Shown one piece after another: positions 28,988-38,687 of a stretch of DNA of 64,000 nt. Numbering within the stretch: position 1 is the stretch's first letter; every line of letters starts with the position of its first letter. Below the pieces are notes generated by a model. It worked only from the letters and a program-made list of their open reading frames with translations, searched no databases and had not been told where the DNA came from. The translations under genes and the position numbers were made by a program. Origin of the DNA: Dokdonella sp. (GTDB taxonomy: Bacteria > Pseudomonadota > Gammaproteobacteria > Xanthomonadales > Rhodanobacteraceae); assembly GCF_019634775.1 (NCBI RefSeq), contig NZ_JAHCAS010000001.1:186001-250000 (forward strand), written 5' to 3'.

Positions 28988-31037
28988 TGCCAATGATGTC
29001 CCCTTCGAAACCATCCGCAAGCAGATGATCGGCCAGCACGGCTCGCAGCGTCCATGCCGATTCGCTCGACATCGCTGCGGTCGACGTCGGCAACGGCGCG
29101 ATCTCGAACACCAGCGCACGCGGCGAGCTATCGGCATCGAGCAGGATTTCCTGTTCCTGCCAGCGTCGCAACGGGTTCGCCGCGACCGGCGGGAACACAC
29201 CGACGACTTTTCCGTCGAGGCGCACCTCGGCAGCCGGCGCGCCGGCGATCTCGCCAGGCAAGCCTTCGCCGACGTCGATGCGGCGACGCAGGCGCAGCGG
29301 CCCCTCGTAGCCGCGCCCGAGATCGAAGCGGAAACGGCTGCTGCCACTCGCGTAGCGGCAGACATCGGCCGCAAGCACCGTCGGCGGTTCGTCGGCGAAA
29401 CTCGCATCGAGCATCGCGCAGCTCGCACCAACCGGAAGTTCATAGTCATGGCCGGCAGCCGCGCCGGTATCGCCGACTTCGAAGCTGTCGACTTCGGCAA
29501 CCAGCGGCTGTCCGCGCCGATAGGAAAAGGCGACGTGGCGCGTGCAGGCCGAGGTCGCCATGTTTGGCAAAGAACCGGCTTCCTGCTCGATGCGCACCGC
29601 GCTCGTCCAGGTCGGCGCGTCGCCAAGGAAGACGCGATACACCGCGGTCACGCCGGTCGGCATGGTCGCCACGCGCGGCGCCCCGGTCAGCGCCGCCACC
29701 CACGCGCCCTGGTCGAAATAGAAACCGCCATCGAAGAAATCCTCGACACCGGTGCCGTACCATGCCGGCGCCATCGCACCATCGATGACGATGCGTTCGT
29801 CGCCTTCGAGGACGTCGAGGCCGTTCAGCGCGTCACCCGCGTAGCGGGCGGACAGCGCGACGAGCTTGCCGGCTCCCACGTCGGCATGCACGAGGCGATC
29901 GCCGGCACCGCAGGCATCGCTCGCCCGCGCGTGGAAGCGCGCGGCGCCCGGTGCGGTCGCCAGGTCGAACGCGAGGCTGCCGGTCACGTCGAAAGGACCG
30001 GTTGCAGAGGCGTCGACGACGAGCTCGACTTTCGCCGCCTGCGCGAACGGCATCGGCCACCAGGCATACAGCACACCATCCGTACCGAGCCCCGCCAGGA
30101 CGCCGCGCGCCGAGCCAGCCGCATCGGCTGCGAAGAAGTCGGCAACTGCCAGATCGACTGCGGTCTCGCCGTCAAAGTCGAAGCGGAGACGCAGATGCGG
30201 CCAGGCTGCCATCGGCACGCCGAGGCGCAGGCTACGCAGCCAGCCGCCACCGCCACGCTCGGCGAGTACCAACGTGGCCGGGCCGGTCACGCCGGTGTAG
30301 GCGAACGGTTCCGGCGCGAGAAACCCATGCCAGGGATCCTGACCGGGCGGCGTGTCGAGGAAACTGCGCAGACCACTTTCGTCGAACACAGGAAAGGCCA
30401 CGACAGGCGCAGCGGATGGCAGACGCTGGAACTGCGCCTGGTACCACAGCAGGCCCCAGCCGCTCGGATCGCAGGCGAGGTTGCCCGCTTCGGCACCGGC
30501 AAGGCCGAGGCGCAGGGATTGCGTATAGGCGATCGGCACACGATGGACGTAACCACCACTCGCGGCAACGCGATCGGCCGCCAGCGGCGGCGTGAACGGC
30601 GCCAGCGAGCCATCGAACCATTGCGCCAGCGGCACGTCCATCACCAGCGCAGTGTCGATGCGCAAGCGGGCACGCACGGCCGGGTCGAAGCAGCGCGAGA
30701 CGCCATCGCCCGTGGTCATCCACAGGCGCGTCATGGCACCGGCACCACGCTCGTCGAACAGCACCACCTCGTCGCCATCGCGGTACAGCCAGCGCAGCGG
30801 ATACGGATTCGCCGCGGGCGGTTCTGGCCCGGCGTTGCTGCGGTCGTAGCGGCAGCCGTCGAGGCAGGTGCTGGAATGCGCAACAACGAGCTGACCGGCA
30901 TCGACCTCGGCGAAGCGTGCCGGAGAACGCCAGCCTTCCCACGGCAGTTCCGCTCCGTCAGCATCAACATGCACGGAAACGACAACGAGGGCGGCGACGA
31001 AGCGCACGAGCAGCGGCATCGGCGCCATCGCATTCAT
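28977..31037 (-). CDS. Exported DUF2961 (GH172-type) protein
   Basis: 686 residues with a signal peptide (PMPLLVRFVAALVVVSVHVD, about 1-28). The DUF2961 hallmark WYGTGVEDFFDGGFYF is present, with an upstream MTRLWMTTGDG. DUF2961 proteins include the GH172 difructose-dianhydride-type glycoside hydrolases, so a role on an unusual sugar linkage is possible. Several Cys (for example TCLDGCRYDR) suggest a disulfide-stabilised secreted protein. It starts at ATGA, overlapping the symporter stop by 4 bp, and ends inside the kinase start. The C-terminus LLADGFEGD may be a short lineage-specific tail. Confidence 0.8.
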   Translation of the reverse strand: MNAMAPMPLLVRFVAALVVVSVHVDADGAELPWEGWRSPARFAEVDAGQLVVAHSSTCLDGCRYDRSNAGPEPPAANPYPLRWLYRDGDEVVLFDERGAGAMTRLWMTTGDGVSRCFDPAVRARLRIDTALVMDVPLAQWFDGSLAPFTPPLAADRVAASGGYVHRVPIAYTQSLRLGLAGAEAGNLACDPSGWGLLWYQAQFQRLPSAAPVVAFPVFDESGLRSFLDTPPGQDPWHGFLAPEPFAYTGVTGPATLVLAERGGGGWLRSLRLGVPMAAWPHLRLRFDFDGETAVDLAVADFFAADAAGSARGVLAGLGTDGVLYAWWPMPFAQAAKVELVVDASATGPFDVTGSLAFDLATAPGAARFHARASDACGAGDRLVHADVGAGKLVALSARYAGDALNGLDVLEGDERIVIDGAMAPAWYGTGVEDFFDGGFYFDQGAWVAALTGAPRVATMPTGVTAVYRVFLGDAPTWTSAVRIEQEAGSLPNMATSACTRHVAFSYRRGQPLVAEVDSFEVGDTGAAAGHDYELPVGASCAMLDASFADEPPTVLAADVCRYASGSSRFRFDLGRGYEGPLRLRRRIDVGEGLPGEIAGAPAAEVRLDGKVVGVFPPVAANPLRRWQEQEILLDADSSPRALVFEIAPLPTSTAAMSSESAWTLRAVLADHLLADGFEGDIIGNEP

Positions 31038-32326
31038 CCTGACGCCGGATCTGCGCGGTCCTCGACACCGTTCGACACGACCACGGCGGCGGCGAGATCA
31101 CCGGTGACGTTGAGCGTCGTACGGCACATGTCGAGGAAGCGGTCGACGCCGAGGATCAGGCCGATGCCTTCCGGCGGCACGCCGACCATGCCGCAGATCA
31201 GGGCGATGACCGGCAGCGAACCGGCCGGCACACCAGCCGTGCCGATGCCGCCGAGGATGCACACGAGCATGACCACGACCTGCTGGGTCAGGCTGAGCGG
31301 GATATCGAACAGCTGGGCGAGGAACAGCACGGTCACGCCCTCGAACAGGGCCGTGCCGTTCTGGTTCGCGGTTGCGCCGATGGTCAGCACGAAGCGCGAA
31401 ACCTTGCGCGGCAGCTTGAGGTTCTCCTCGGCGACCTTGAGCGCGGTCGGCAGGGTGGCATTGCTCGACGCCGTCGAGAACGCCATGACGATCGCTTCCT
31501 GCGAGTTGCGGAAGAACGCCAGCGGCGACATGCCGCCGAACAGGCGCACGCTCAGCGAATAGACGACGAAGAAATGGATCGCCATGGCCAGCACGGCGAC
31601 GCCGACATAGCCGGCGAGACGGAGCAGCAATGCCCAGCCAAACAGCGCGGCGAGGTTGAACACGAGGCAGGCGACCGCGTACGGGGCGAAGCGGATGACC
31701 AAGTGGATCAGGGTCATCGAAATCTCGAACACGCCCTCGATGACGTCCTTCGTGCGCTGCGCCAGCGGCGACTTCGTCAGCACGATGCCGACGCCGAACA
31801 TCAGGGCGAAGAACATCACGGCAAGGATGTCGTTGTCGGCGGCGGCCTTGATGACGTTGGTCGGCACGATGTTGAGCAGCAGGGTCATCGCATTGCCCTG
31901 GGTTGCGCTGCCCGCAACGATGGCCTGCGCGCGCGAACCGGCGTCGGCGATCATCGAATCGGCCAGGGCCCTATCGAAGCCTTCGCCGGGCCGGAACAGG
32001 TTGACGAGGAGGATGCCGATGACGACTGCGATCGTCGACACGACCACGGTATAGCCGAGCGTCTTCCAGCCGACCCGCCCGAGCGAACGGATGTCACCCA
32101 TCTCGGCCACGCCGATGACGAGGGCCGAGAACAGCAGCGGGATGACCAGCATGAACAGCAGGCGCAGGAACACCTGGCCAACCGGCTGGGTGATCCACGT
32201 GGTCAACCAGCGTACCCACTCGGCGTCACCACCGGCACCGACGTGAACGACGAGACCGGCGACGAGGCCGGTCACGAAACCGATGGCCATCTTCGTGTGC
32301 AGGGCCATGCCGGTGTGCGTGTTCAT
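31034..32326 (-). CDS. Dicarboxylate/amino-acid:cation symporter (SLC1/DAACS family)
   Basis: 430 residues with eight or more membrane segments and two re-entrant loops. Family signatures are the Ser-rich loop VMAFSTASSNATLPTALKVA, the NQNG motif in TIGATANQNGTALFEG, and DRFLDMCRTTLNVTGDL with the conserved Asp and Arg that bind the carboxylate substrate and the ion. It resembles GltP/DctA proteins; the exact substrate (glutamate, aspartate, C4-dicarboxylate) cannot be told. GGAG lies nine bases before ATG 32326. It is the first gene of an overlapping trio with the DUF2961 protein and the Ser/Thr kinase. Confidence 0.93.
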   Translation of the reverse strand: MNTHTGMALHTKMAIGFVTGLVAGLVVHVGAGGDAEWVRWLTTWITQPVGQVFLRLLFMLVIPLLFSALVIGVAEMGDIRSLGRVGWKTLGYTVVVSTIAVVIGILLVNLFRPGEGFDRALADSMIADAGSRAQAIVAGSATQGNAMTLLLNIVPTNVIKAAADNDILAVMFFALMFGVGIVLTKSPLAQRTKDVIEGVFEISMTLIHLVIRFAPYAVACLVFNLAALFGWALLLRLAGYVGVAVLAMAIHFFVVYSLSVRLFGGMSPLAFFRNSQEAIVMAFSTASSNATLPTALKVAEENLKLPRKVSRFVLTIGATANQNGTALFEGVTVLFLAQLFDIPLSLTQQVVVMLVCILGGIGTAGVPAGSLPVIALICGMVGVPPEGIGLILGVDRFLDMCRTTLNVTGDLAAAVVVSNGVEDRADPASG

Positions 32327-32449
32327 GCACAGGGCTCCGAGGCGAAGGCGATGCTCATGCGCGCACGGCGCATGGAATCACGGTGACTGTCTCGCTCGTT
32401 GCAACGAACTCCCGGCATCGACGACCCCCTTTGGGTGGCTGGAAAAGCC

Positions 32450-32523
32450 GGGGCTTTGGAATAGGAAATCGCATGAGGCAACGCCTTGGCTTCTTCCATT
32501 CCCTATTCCCCATTCCCCGCCCC
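32450..32523. repeat. GGGAAT-type inverted repeat upstream of the symporter
   Basis: GGAATAGGAAATCGCATGAG is followed by TTCCATTCCCTATTCCCC and CATTCCCCGCCCCC. It is the same family as 897-1025 and 5400-5480. It lies between the symporter start and the 3' end of batD. Confidence 0.6.
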
Positions 32524-32566
32524 CAAGTGTGCCGCATGCGCGCTGGCAACGGTATCGTGGCCCGGA

Positions 32567-34231
32567 TCATGGCTCCGGATACAGCGGCGGCAATGCAGGG
32601 GCACTCTTTGCAACCACCGCATCCGGCTTCCAGCGAAATCCACCGCGGAATCCCGTGGCGAGGCGCGTGGCAAGGCCCTGACTGTCGGCACCGGCATAGC
32701 GCGCACGCTCGAGATCGGCAAGCACGGCGCATTGGTCGACATCGGCGAGCCGTTGCGCGACTTCGCCGAGATTGCGCACCTCGGCGCGTTCGCTGCGCGC
32801 CCAAGCCAGCAGGCCCTGGCCCGCGGTGACGAGATCGCCGATGGCGCAGGCACGCATGAAGCTGGCCCGCCCGGGTGGCTCGCTGGGCGGGCGCATGCCT
32901 CCAGCTGGGGCGACCCGCGGGCGTCGCCAATGCCACCACGCGACCAGGGTGACGAGCCAGAGCGCTGCAAACGCCAGTGCGGCAACGCGCCAGCGCCGGG
33001 CCTCGGCACCGGCATCGGCATCGGGCCATTGGATCGTCGACGTGGCAGCGGGTGCGGCGGCTGTCGCGACTGTCGCCGCGGCGCCGGTCACTTCGATCGC
33101 GTGCGCCGGCAGGATCGCACTCACACGCCGCTGCTGTGCGGTGTCCCACCAGTCGACGCGCAGCTCGGGCAGCACGAGGGTGCCCGGTCGAGAGGGAACG
33201 ACCGCAAACTTGCGCGTGCGCTCGCCGAACAGCCAGGTGCCGTCGTCGCGCGTCTGCGTTTCGGTCTTGTCCGGATAGAGTTCTGCACCGGCGGGGGCCT
33301 CGAACATCAATTCGGGCAATTGTTCATAGCCCAGACCCTGGGCACGGATACGCAGCGTGCGCGTGACCGGCTCACCGACCGCGATACGGTCCGGCAACGT
33401 GCTTTCGTCGCTCAGTGCAAGCGATGCTGCCGGCAGCCAGGGCGCCGTACCCCAGTCCGCCGGCTTGGGCTGCACGTCGAGCGAGATCGCCTCGGACTGC
33501 GCCGATACGGCCCGTCCGCGCCGGAAGAAACCGGTCGGATCGGAACGGTCGAGCACGCTGCCACGGAAGGCGATCGGCGGAATCACTTGTGTGCCGCTGC
33601 GCTCGGGAATCAATGCGTAGTGGCGTTCGAGCACGTTGTAGCGGCGTCCGCCGACCGTCGCACCATACGGCCGGTCGCGACCGAGTTTCTGCACGACGAT
33701 GCCATCGGCCACCGGTTCGCCGAGCGCGCCCTCGGTGAGATCTACCGCGTAGTACAACTTGACCACGAGCCGCACCTGCTGCTGCACCCAGGGCGCGGCG
33801 GGCTCTGCACTCGCCTCGACGAAAACCTCGTCGCCTGGACGACCTAGTGCACCAGCCGGCGCGGCGGCGACGACGAGCCTGAGCGGCTGGGTCTCCAGCG
33901 CACCGACCTTGATCGACGGGATCGTGAACGTGCCGGTGCGTTTCGGTTCGAGTCCGATCGCCCACAGGTTCTTCGTGGTGGAACGCCCATTGACGAGGCT
34001 GAACTGCTTGCTCGACTGCGTGCCGAGCAGGCCGAAGTCTCCACCAAGCGGCGTGAAATCCGGTTCACCGCCGGCATCACCCTCGACTTCGACGTTCAGC
34101 GTGACCGTTTCGCCCAGCTGCATCGCATCACGATCGAGCCAGGCGTGCGCGCCCGCAGCCAGAACCGGCGGCGACGCCAACACGATCACCAGCAGCACAT
34201 ACGCGATCCGTATCCATCGCCTCGCCATCAT
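32567..34231 (-). CDS. batD: BatD-like protein (oxygen-tolerance family)
   Basis: 554 residues. A signal peptide (MMARRWIRIAYVLLVIVLAS) is followed by several beta-rich periplasmic domains (WLDRDAMQLGETVTLNVEVE, GTFTIPSIKVGALETQPLRL, GTQVIPPIAFRG). A membrane helix near 440 (VAALAFAALWLVTLVAWWHW) and a cytoplasmic tail close the protein. It is the last gene of the Bat cluster; its ATG overlaps the BatB stop (ATGA) and has GGAGG six bases before. Bat proteins are linked to stress tolerance and envelope assembly, but the mechanism is unknown. Confidence 0.88.
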   Translation of the reverse strand: MMARRWIRIAYVLLVIVLASPPVLAAGAHAWLDRDAMQLGETVTLNVEVEGDAGGEPDFTPLGGDFGLLGTQSSKQFSLVNGRSTTKNLWAIGLEPKRTGTFTIPSIKVGALETQPLRLVVAAAPAGALGRPGDEVFVEASAEPAAPWVQQQVRLVVKLYYAVDLTEGALGEPVADGIVVQKLGRDRPYGATVGGRRYNVLERHYALIPERSGTQVIPPIAFRGSVLDRSDPTGFFRRGRAVSAQSEAISLDVQPKPADWGTAPWLPAASLALSDESTLPDRIAVGEPVTRTLRIRAQGLGYEQLPELMFEAPAGAELYPDKTETQTRDDGTWLFGERTRKFAVVPSRPGTLVLPELRVDWWDTAQQRRVSAILPAHAIEVTGAAATVATAAAPAATSTIQWPDADAGAEARRWRVAALAFAALWLVTLVAWWHWRRPRVAPAGGMRPPSEPPGRASFMRACAIGDLVTAGQGLLAWARSERAEVRNLGEVAQRLADVDQCAVLADLERARYAGADSQGLATRLATGFRGGFRWKPDAVVAKSAPALPPLYPEP

Positions 34232-36120
34232 CCACCACCTCCGCGCTGCCGTCGTTCGTACTCGAGCTGGAACTTCCGCCGCAGAAGACCACCCGGATCG
34301 TCTGGCACGCGTTGCAACCATTGCTCGATCGCCTGCTTCTGCTCGCGCGCAGCCTCCTCCTCGCGCGACACGGCGAGCGGCGTTTCGCCTTGGTCGTGCG
34401 ATTCCTCACCGAGCGCCTGATCGATCGCCTGCGACAAGGCCTGCCGGTCCTGCTCACGCTGCTCGGCCGGCTTTTCCGCGTCGACTTTTGCATCGCCCTG
34501 CGTATCGTTCTTGTCCTGGCCTTCGCGCGGGTCGCCCTCATTCTGCTGACCATCCTTCTGCTGGTCGCCCTTTTGTTGGCTGTCCTGCTGCTGGCCATCC
34601 TGCTCCTGACCATCCTGCGATTCGCCGCCCTGCGCCTGCTCGCCTTGCTGTTGATCGTCCTGCTGCCCACCGCCCTGCTGTTGGTCATCCTGCCGCTGGC
34701 CATCCTGTTGCTGGCCGTCCTGCTGCCGATCGCCGGACTGCTGCGAATCCTGATCCTTCTGCTGGCGCTCGAGCCATTCCTTGACCGCCGCATGATTCGC
34801 CTTGGCGTCGTCCATGTCGGGTGCCGCGGACAGCGCACGCTCGTAGGCGGCCAGCGCCTCCTCGTAGCGGCCGAGCCGGGCCAGCGCGTTGCCGCGGTTG
34901 TAGTCGGCATCGGCGCCCTGTGCGGCGGCGAAGGCTTCCTCCGCCGCGGCATGGTCGCCCTCGCGATAGGCGGCGCTGCCACGCAGGGCCGGATCGCTTG
35001 CGAGTTCGCGTGCGCGTGCGTTGTCGCCTTCGGCGAGTGCGGCGGCGGCCTGCTGGTCGCGGCGCAGCCACAGGTCGGCGAACTCGAAGGCCTCGGCATG
35101 CGGCAGCGGCAACACGACCAGCGCGAGCACGACCAGCCAGCCGCGACGGAATGCGAGCAAGGCCAGCGGCAACAGGGCCAGCGCGAACCATGGGCCACGA
35201 TCGCGGAAACGTGCGCTGGCCGCTTCACTTTCGCCGCCGGAGGAGGCCGAACCGCGCAGGTCGCCAAGCAAGACCGCAAGATCGCCACGATCGGCAGCGA
35301 GCGTCGCGTAGCGTCCGCCGCCGGCATCGGCCAATGCGCGCAAACCGGCCTCGTCGAGTTTCGGCAGGACGATGTTGCCGGCCGAGTCCTGCAGGAATCC
35401 GCCTTGCGACAAGGGCACCGGCGCCCCCGCAATGCTGCCAATGCCCAGCACCGACACGGAGAAGCCGCGCGCGTGCGCGGCGCGCGCCGCCTCGATGCCG
35501 CCGCGGCCGGACGCATCGGCGATCACGATGATCTCGCCGCGGCTGAGCCCAGCCTGTTCGATGAGGCGCTGCGCCTGCGTGATCGCGCGCCCGGTGGCAT
35601 TGCCGGTGACCGGCATGACGCCGGGATCGAGAGCAGCAACCAGGTTGCGTACCGTCTCGATGTCATCGGTCAATGGTGCTGCAACGAAGGCATCGCCGGC
35701 ATAGCCGATCAAGGCCGTCTGCAGGTCACGGCTCGCATCGAGGATGTCGTTGATCTTGTATCGGGCTCGGGCGAGCCGGGTCGGCTTGACGTCGGCGGCA
35801 AGCATGGTCGGTGCGAGTTCGAGGGCGATGACGCGCGCGGCATCGTTGCGGTAGAGCGGCAGGTTCTCGCGCTCCCAGGCCGGGCCGGCGAGCGCGATGC
35901 AGGCCAGGGGCCACAGCACCGTCGCCAGCCATGGCGCGGTCGAGCGCGCCTGCATCGGTGCCGCTTCGAGCAGGTATGGCAGCAGATGCGCGTCGACCAC
36001 GTGCCGCCACGCGCCGGCCTGGCCGCGCGCGCGCCGCACGAAGACCCAAGCCAGAGGCAGGGCGAGCAAGGCAAGCAGCCACCATGGCCGCAGGAAATGG
36101 AAATCGGCCAGCGCATTCAT
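34228..36120 (-). CDS. batB: BatB/BatC fusion: VWA domain plus TPR plus Gln/Asp-rich region
   Basis: 630 residues. Two N-terminal membrane helices (about 12-28 and 64-80) precede a VWA domain in which the metal-site DxSxS motif is degenerate (LELAPTMLAADV), so it may not bind metal. Another membrane pair follows near 311-345. Then come TPRs (AAYREGDHAAAEEAFAAAQG, ADYNRGNALARLGRYEEALA), as in separate BatC proteins. A region of about 110 residues dominated by Q, D and G (DGQQQDGQRQDDQQQGG) and a helical end close the protein. It starts within the batA stop (ATGA overlap). Confidence 0.88.
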   Translation of the reverse strand: MNALADFHFLRPWWLLALLALPLAWVFVRRARGQAGAWRHVVDAHLLPYLLEAAPMQARSTAPWLATVLWPLACIALAGPAWERENLPLYRNDAARVIALELAPTMLAADVKPTRLARARYKINDILDASRDLQTALIGYAGDAFVAAPLTDDIETVRNLVAALDPGVMPVTGNATGRAITQAQRLIEQAGLSRGEIIVIADASGRGGIEAARAAHARGFSVSVLGIGSIAGAPVPLSQGGFLQDSAGNIVLPKLDEAGLRALADAGGGRYATLAADRGDLAVLLGDLRGSASSGGESEAASARFRDRGPWFALALLPLALLAFRRGWLVVLALVVLPLPHAEAFEFADLWLRRDQQAAAALAEGDNARARELASDPALRGSAAYREGDHAAAEEAFAAAQGADADYNRGNALARLGRYEEALAAYERALSAAPDMDDAKANHAAVKEWLERQQKDQDSQQSGDRQQDGQQQDGQRQDDQQQGGGQQDDQQQGEQAQGGESQDGQEQDGQQQDSQQKGDQQKDGQQNEGDPREGQDKNDTQGDAKVDAEKPAEQREQDRQALSQAIDQALGEESHDQGETPLAVSREEEAAREQKQAIEQWLQRVPDDPGGLLRRKFQLEYERRQRGGGG

Positions 36121-37121
36121 CGTGCCGGCTCCGCCACGCCGCGAATGCGCCGCCAGTCCGGCAGCAGTGCGGCCAACACCGTGAGCACGAGAGCCAGGCT
36201 CAATGGCCAGGTGTAGATCTCGGCGACTGGGCGCAAAGCTTCGGCCGCACCGAGCACCGGCTCCAGGCGATCGATGTCGTGGTAGATGCCCGCCAGTTCG
36301 GCCGTGTCACGGGCGCGGTAGAAACGTCCACCCGTTCGCTCGGCCATCTCGGTCAGCATGGACACATCGAGCTCTGCCGACGGGTTGTAGCGTTGCGTGC
36401 CGAACAGGGAATCGACCGCCATCGATTCGGCGCCGATACCGACTGTGTACACGCGCACCTTGCTGGCGACGGCGAGTTCTGTCGCCTTGCGCGGATCGAG
36501 TTCGCCGGCATTGCTGACGCCATCGGTCAGCAGGATCACCACACGCTGATTTTCCGGGCGGTCGAGCAAGCGCTTGACGGCGAGGCCCAGGGCGTCGCCG
36601 ATCGCGGTCTCGCGCCCGGCCAGGCCAATCGTCGCCTCGTCGAGCTGACGCGCAACGGTAGCAAGGTCGAAGGTCAACGGCGTCAGCAGATAGGCGCGTG
36701 AGCCAAACAGGATGAGGCCGACGCGGTCGCCGTGACGGCGCTCGATGAAGTCGGTGGCGATCGCCTGTACGGTGGAGAAGCGATCGGCGGCTCGATTGCC
36801 GAGCTGCATGTCCTGGATGCCCATGCTGCCCGAGGTGTCGACGGCGAGCAGCAGATCGCGACCGCTGCGCGGCACGTCCTCGATTTCACCAAGCCATTGC
36901 GGGCGCGCGGCCGCGGCGACCAGACTGGTCCATGCCAACACAGCAAGCAGGCGACGCAAGCGCGGCACACTGTTTGCCGATGCCGTACCCGGCAGGACGA
37001 ATCCGGCATGTGGCAGGCGCAATGCACTGGCTGCGGATGCACGGGCACGCGGCAGCAGCCACGCGGCGAGCAATGGCAACGGCAAGGCGGCGAAGGCGAG
37101 TGGCCAGGCGAACTCAAGCAT
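36117..37121 (-). CDS. batA: BatA-like VWA membrane protein
   Basis: 334 residues: an N-terminal membrane helix (about 2-21), a second near 57-72, a VWA domain with an intact MIDAS (LLLAVDTSGSM, later VVILLTDGVSNAG) and a C-terminal membrane helix (TWPLSLALVLTVLAALLPDW). It starts at ATG 37121, overlapping the DUF4381 stop by 8 bp. The intact MIDAS here contrasts with the degenerate one in BatB. Confidence 0.9.
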   Translation of the reverse strand: MLEFAWPLAFAALPLPLLAAWLLPRARASAASALRLPHAGFVLPGTASANSVPRLRRLLAVLAWTSLVAAAARPQWLGEIEDVPRSGRDLLLAVDTSGSMGIQDMQLGNRAADRFSTVQAIATDFIERRHGDRVGLILFGSRAYLLTPLTFDLATVARQLDEATIGLAGRETAIGDALGLAVKRLLDRPENQRVVILLTDGVSNAGELDPRKATELAVASKVRVYTVGIGAESMAVDSLFGTQRYNPSAELDVSMLTEMAERTGGRFYRARDTAELAGIYHDIDRLEPVLGAAEALRPVAEIYTWPLSLALVLTVLAALLPDWRRIRGVAEPAR

Positions 37122-37596
37122 GCACGGGCTCCCGCTCCACCACGCGTACGAGCCAGCGCCGTACCAGCGCGAGTACCGCATCGGTATCGAATGCAGCCGC
37201 ACGCTGCCACGGAGCATCGGCAAGCACGTGCCCCGCTCCGCGCGTGAAGGCGTCGGTATCGAGCTGCGCATCGAGGAAGGCCAGCCAATCGTCGCCCTGC
37301 AGTGTTGTCGCGCGGGCATCGACGAGACGCGCCGCACGCCGCAGCAAGATCGAGAGCTCTGCGGCGAGGCGCGCCGCGTCACCGCCTTCGGCATGGCGGC
37401 GCGCGATGGCGTCGAGTTCGCCGATCACGGCATTGCGCCAACGCCGCCGACGTGTCGCGTGCACGATACGCCAAATGCCGAAGGCAATCACGGCCAGGCC
37501 GATCGCGGCCAACAGCCACCAGCCAGGTGCCGGCGGCCACCACGATGGATCGGCTGGCAGGTGGATGTCGCGCAGGACCGGACCGTTGGCATTCAT
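37114..37596 (-). CDS. DUF4381 membrane protein
   Basis: 160 residues: a short N-terminal stretch with DIHLPADPSWWPPAPGWWLL, one membrane helix (about 24-44) and a cytoplasmic helical domain. The LPADPSWWPPAPGWW motif is characteristic of DUF4381, a standard member of MoxR/Bat clusters in gammaproteobacteria. Its function is unknown. It overlaps the DUF58 gene stop (ATGA) and the batA start. Confidence 0.88.
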   Translation of the reverse strand: MNANGPVLRDIHLPADPSWWPPAPGWWLLAAIGLAVIAFGIWRIVHATRRRRWRNAVIGELDAIARRHAEGGDAARLAAELSILLRRAARLVDARATTLQGDDWLAFLDAQLDTDAFTRGAGHVLADAPWQRAAAFDTDAVLALVRRWLVRVVEREPVHA

Positions 37597-38519
37597 GCCT
37601 GGCTGTCCTTCGGTGCGCCAGTGCGTGCCGTGAACGGCAGGATCGCGCGCCGCAGGTCGCCATCGGTGGCAAGTTCGACGACGCGCGCGCCAATGCGCGT
37701 GAGGCCCGCCCTCATTTCGTCACGCAAGGCACCGAAATGACGACTCCAGGCAGCGCGCAGTCCGCGGTCGGTGAAGTCGAGCACCTGACGACTGCCGCCG
37801 AAGCTCAGCGCATAGCGTCCTGGCGGCGGTGGCGCATACTCGATTGCATCGCCAACCATCAGGCAACCGAGTTCGTGGCGCGCGGCGAATCGCCCAAGCA
37901 TCGGCCAGGCCGCCGCGTCCGCGCTGAAGCCATCGCTGACGATCACGAGGCGCATTCCAGGACGCAACAGGCGGCGTGCGCGCTCAAGCGCAGACGACAA
38001 CGATTCTGTCTGCGCGATTGCCGCGGCATCCCAATCGCGCAACGCGCGCAGCACGCGCAGGCAGCCGCGGCGTCCACCCGCCGGCTTGACCTCGTCACGA
38101 ATTCCTCCGCCGAAACCGAGTACACCGACGCGGTCGCCGCTGTCGGTCACGATCCACGCGAGCAGGGCCGCGGCACGCGCGGCCTGCACACTCTTGAAGC
38201 GCTCGCGTGTGCCGAAACGCATGCCTGGATTGAAATCGAGCATGAGCAGCAAGCCGTGCTCGCGCTCCTCTTCGAACAGTTTGGTGTGCGGGGTGCCGCT
38301 GCGCGCGGTAACGCGCCAGTCCATGTGGCGGATGTCGTCGCCAACCTGGTACACCCGCGACTCACGAAAATCGACGCCACGCCCACGCCAACGCGAAGCA
38401 TGCCCGCCACCGCGCGCCGCCGCACTGCGACGCACCTCGGCCAACGCCGCACCACGTGCCAGCGGCGCGACGGCGAGCAGTTCCTCGAGGGTCACTTGGA
38501 TGGCAGGGTTGGATGGCAT
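37593..38519 (-). CDS. DUF58 domain protein
   Basis: 308 residues. It shows the conserved DUF58 segment GRGVDFRESRVYQVGDDIRH, then MDWRVTARSGTPHTKLFEEE. A VWA-like fold follows, with LLLMLDFNPGMRFGT in the metal-site position (DFNPGM, a degenerate form). No membrane helix is visible. DUF58 proteins form the second gene of MoxR clusters and probably act with the MoxR ATPase. Confidence 0.9.
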   Translation of the reverse strand: MPSNPAIQVTLEELLAVAPLARGAALAEVRRSAAARGGGHASRWRGRGVDFRESRVYQVGDDIRHMDWRVTARSGTPHTKLFEEEREHGLLLMLDFNPGMRFGTRERFKSVQAARAAALLAWIVTDSGDRVGVLGFGGGIRDEVKPAGGRRGCLRVLRALRDWDAAAIAQTESLSSALERARRLLRPGMRLVIVSDGFSADAAAWPMLGRFAARHELGCLMVGDAIEYAPPPPGRYALSFGGSRQVLDFTDRGLRAAWSRHFGALRDEMRAGLTRIGARVVELATDGDLRRAILPFTARTGAPKDSQA

Positions 38520-38687
38520 GAAAAGGGACTGGAGTCTGGGGAGCGGGGCCCGGGGCAGGCCAAGCGTGCTCGGTCACATCCGCGAACACCGTACAGGCAA
38601 AAACCGTCGCAACATCGCATGCCTGTCTCGATCATCGATTCCTGCGCCTGGGCATCTGGCCAAAAACCCGACCACGCTTATCCGTTG

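Noticed and set aside
28722..31562. A 946-codon plus-strand frame opposite the DUF2961 gene and neighbours
   Set aside because: It shows no domain or signal and is explained as the shadow of the coding minus strand.
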